A stretch of DNA of 6,579 nucleotides, taken from the NCBI GenBank assembly GCA_027488265.1, contig JAIYCA010000183.1, forward strand, positions 1 through 6,579. Direction: 5' to 3'. The position numbers and the translations under genes are program-made. Positions 5,996 to 6,579 of this stretch are shown here, one piece after another (position 1 is the first letter of the stretch; every line of letters begins with the position of its first letter). A model generated the notes under the pieces. The model had not been told where the DNA came from, did no database searches, and saw nothing but the letters and a program-made list of their open reading frames with translations. The stretch is from Planctomycetaceae bacterium (lineage in GTDB: Bacteria > Planctomycetota > Phycisphaerae > Phycisphaerales > SM1A02).

Positions 5996-6562
5996 TCAGC
6001 GGCGACGGCGTGCAACCAATCCGGCAAGTCCGAGCAAGGCAATGGCGCCCGGGGCGGGGATCACGTCCACGCCGTGCAGCGTGATCGTTCCGGTCCAAGT
6101 TCCGGACGCTTCGTCCGACCCGTAACCGTTCCCGATCCAGATGGTGCCATCGGTCAGGCGATTGCCATTGAATTGGAGCGCCTCAAGCAAAGTGACGGTG
6201 CCGATCGACGTGGTTCCAGGAGCGTCCCAATTTCCGTTCGGCCAGCCAAGGCGTTCGTTTGCTCCTAGGTTGTCATAGCCACCGATCTGAAGCAGACCTC
6301 CGGTGGTGAACTCTGTGCCACCGACGTACAAGCACAGATCGTCTGCGTACGTGTAGGCGACAGATGCGTCGAGCGTGACGTTGATGGAAGCTGCCGTGAG
6401 GACGCCGACGAGTTCTTGGCCTGCCTCATAGTCGAGGGCTTCGATAAAGCTCAAGCCGGAGAAACTCCGGCCGACCAAGGAGATCGTGACATCCGCTGAA
6501 GCGGCGGTCGCGATGGTGGAAGCAATGGCGAGACCCAAACCGGCGAGCGTGCTGCTATTCAT
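5996..6562 (-). CDS. PEP-CTERM-sorted exported protein of unknown function
   Basis: A 188-residue secreted protein. Residues 1-23 are a signal peptide with few charges and a likely cleavage after A21-S-A23. The mature part (24-165) is rich in Gly, Thr, Leu and Asp with beta-strand character, contains one cysteine (C77 region, in DLCLYVGG), and matches no domain I recognise. The C-terminus (167-188) is a PEP-CTERM-type sorting tail: P169-A-P171-G172, a short hydrophobic segment (173-184), then R185-R188. PAP in place of PEP is common in Phycisphaerae-like proteins. By family knowledge such tails are processed by an exosortase and the protein is delivered to the envelope or extracellular matrix; no exosortase gene is in the window. 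The ATG at 6562 is supported by a ribosome binding site. The gene converges on the transporter gene, and its promoter is outside the window. Confidence 0.9.
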   Translation of the reverse strand: MNSSTLAGLGLAIASTIATAASADVTISLVGRSFSGLSFIEALDYEAGQELVGVLTAASINVTLDASVAYTYADDLCLYVGGTEFTTGGLLQIGGYDNLGANERLGWPNGNWDAPGTTSIGTVTLLEALQFNGNRLTDGTIWIGNGYGSDEASGTWTGTITLHGVDVIPAPGAIALLGLAGLVARRRR

Positions 6563-6567
6563 CTTTT

Positions 6568-6572
6568 CCTCT
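6568..6572 (-). promoter_or_regulatory. Shine-Dalgarno site of the PEP-CTERM gene
   Basis: On the minus strand AGAGG (within AAAGAGGAAAAG) ends 5 nt before the ATG at 6562, a good match to the anti-Shine-Dalgarno sequence with normal spacing. It fixes the start of this gene, and contrasts with the other three genes, whose starts lack any recognisable site. Confidence 0.75.
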
Positions 6573-6579
6573 TTCGTTG

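Noticed and set aside
1..6579. A defence, mobile or biosynthetic system
   Set aside because: No transposase, integrase, nuclease, toxin-antitoxin pair, RNA gene or synthase was seen; all four genes are envelope or transport proteins.

Overview
The window looks like a piece of a high-GC Planctomycetota chromosome, most likely Phycisphaerae. This rests on three protein-level signs: a PEP-CTERM-type tail with a PAPG motif and an Arg cluster (C-terminus of the gene at 5996-6562), a dockerin-like duplicated 'DLG.LL..WG' tail on a large exported cytochrome, and an exported Gly/Gln-rich EF-hand protein. The assignment is an inference from protein style; there is no rRNA or other marker gene.

Layout from left to right. 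(1) 37-948, minus strand: exported EF-hand protein whose C-terminal half looks like a cytochrome b562-type helical bundle, followed by a possible terminator at the window edge. (2) 949-1211: a leader region with two inverted repeats and a clear intrinsic terminator (1131-1164) serving the next gene. (3) 1212-3962, minus strand: a 916-residue exported protein with a YVTN-type beta-propeller, a di-heme cytochrome c region with two CXXCH motifs, an EF-hand-like loop and a dockerin-like tail. (4) 3963-4253: a 291-bp divergent intergenic region dominated by about 15 in-phase copies of a 7-bp repeat (consensus ACTCGRR, 4020-4124). (5) 4254-5771, plus strand: a 505-residue DASS/SLC13-family anion transporter. 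(6) 5772-5995: a convergent intergenic region with three hairpins, one of which (5824-5867) is a plausible terminator for the minus-strand gene. (7) 5996-6562, minus strand: a 188-residue PEP-CTERM protein with a good ribosome binding site; its promoter lies beyond the window.

The genes do not form one operon: the two cytochrome-related genes are co-oriented but separated by a terminator, and the transporter is divergent from them. Three of the four products carry N-terminal export signals, and two of those three carry predicted Ca2+-binding loops together with haem-binding or candidate haem-binding regions. An envelope redox role for the first two genes is plausible but not shown. I see no defence system, mobile element, CRISPR array or RNA gene. 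The most unusual DNA-level feature is the heptamer array. The most unusual protein-level features are the EF-hand/b562-like combination and the propeller/di-heme/dockerin-like combination.
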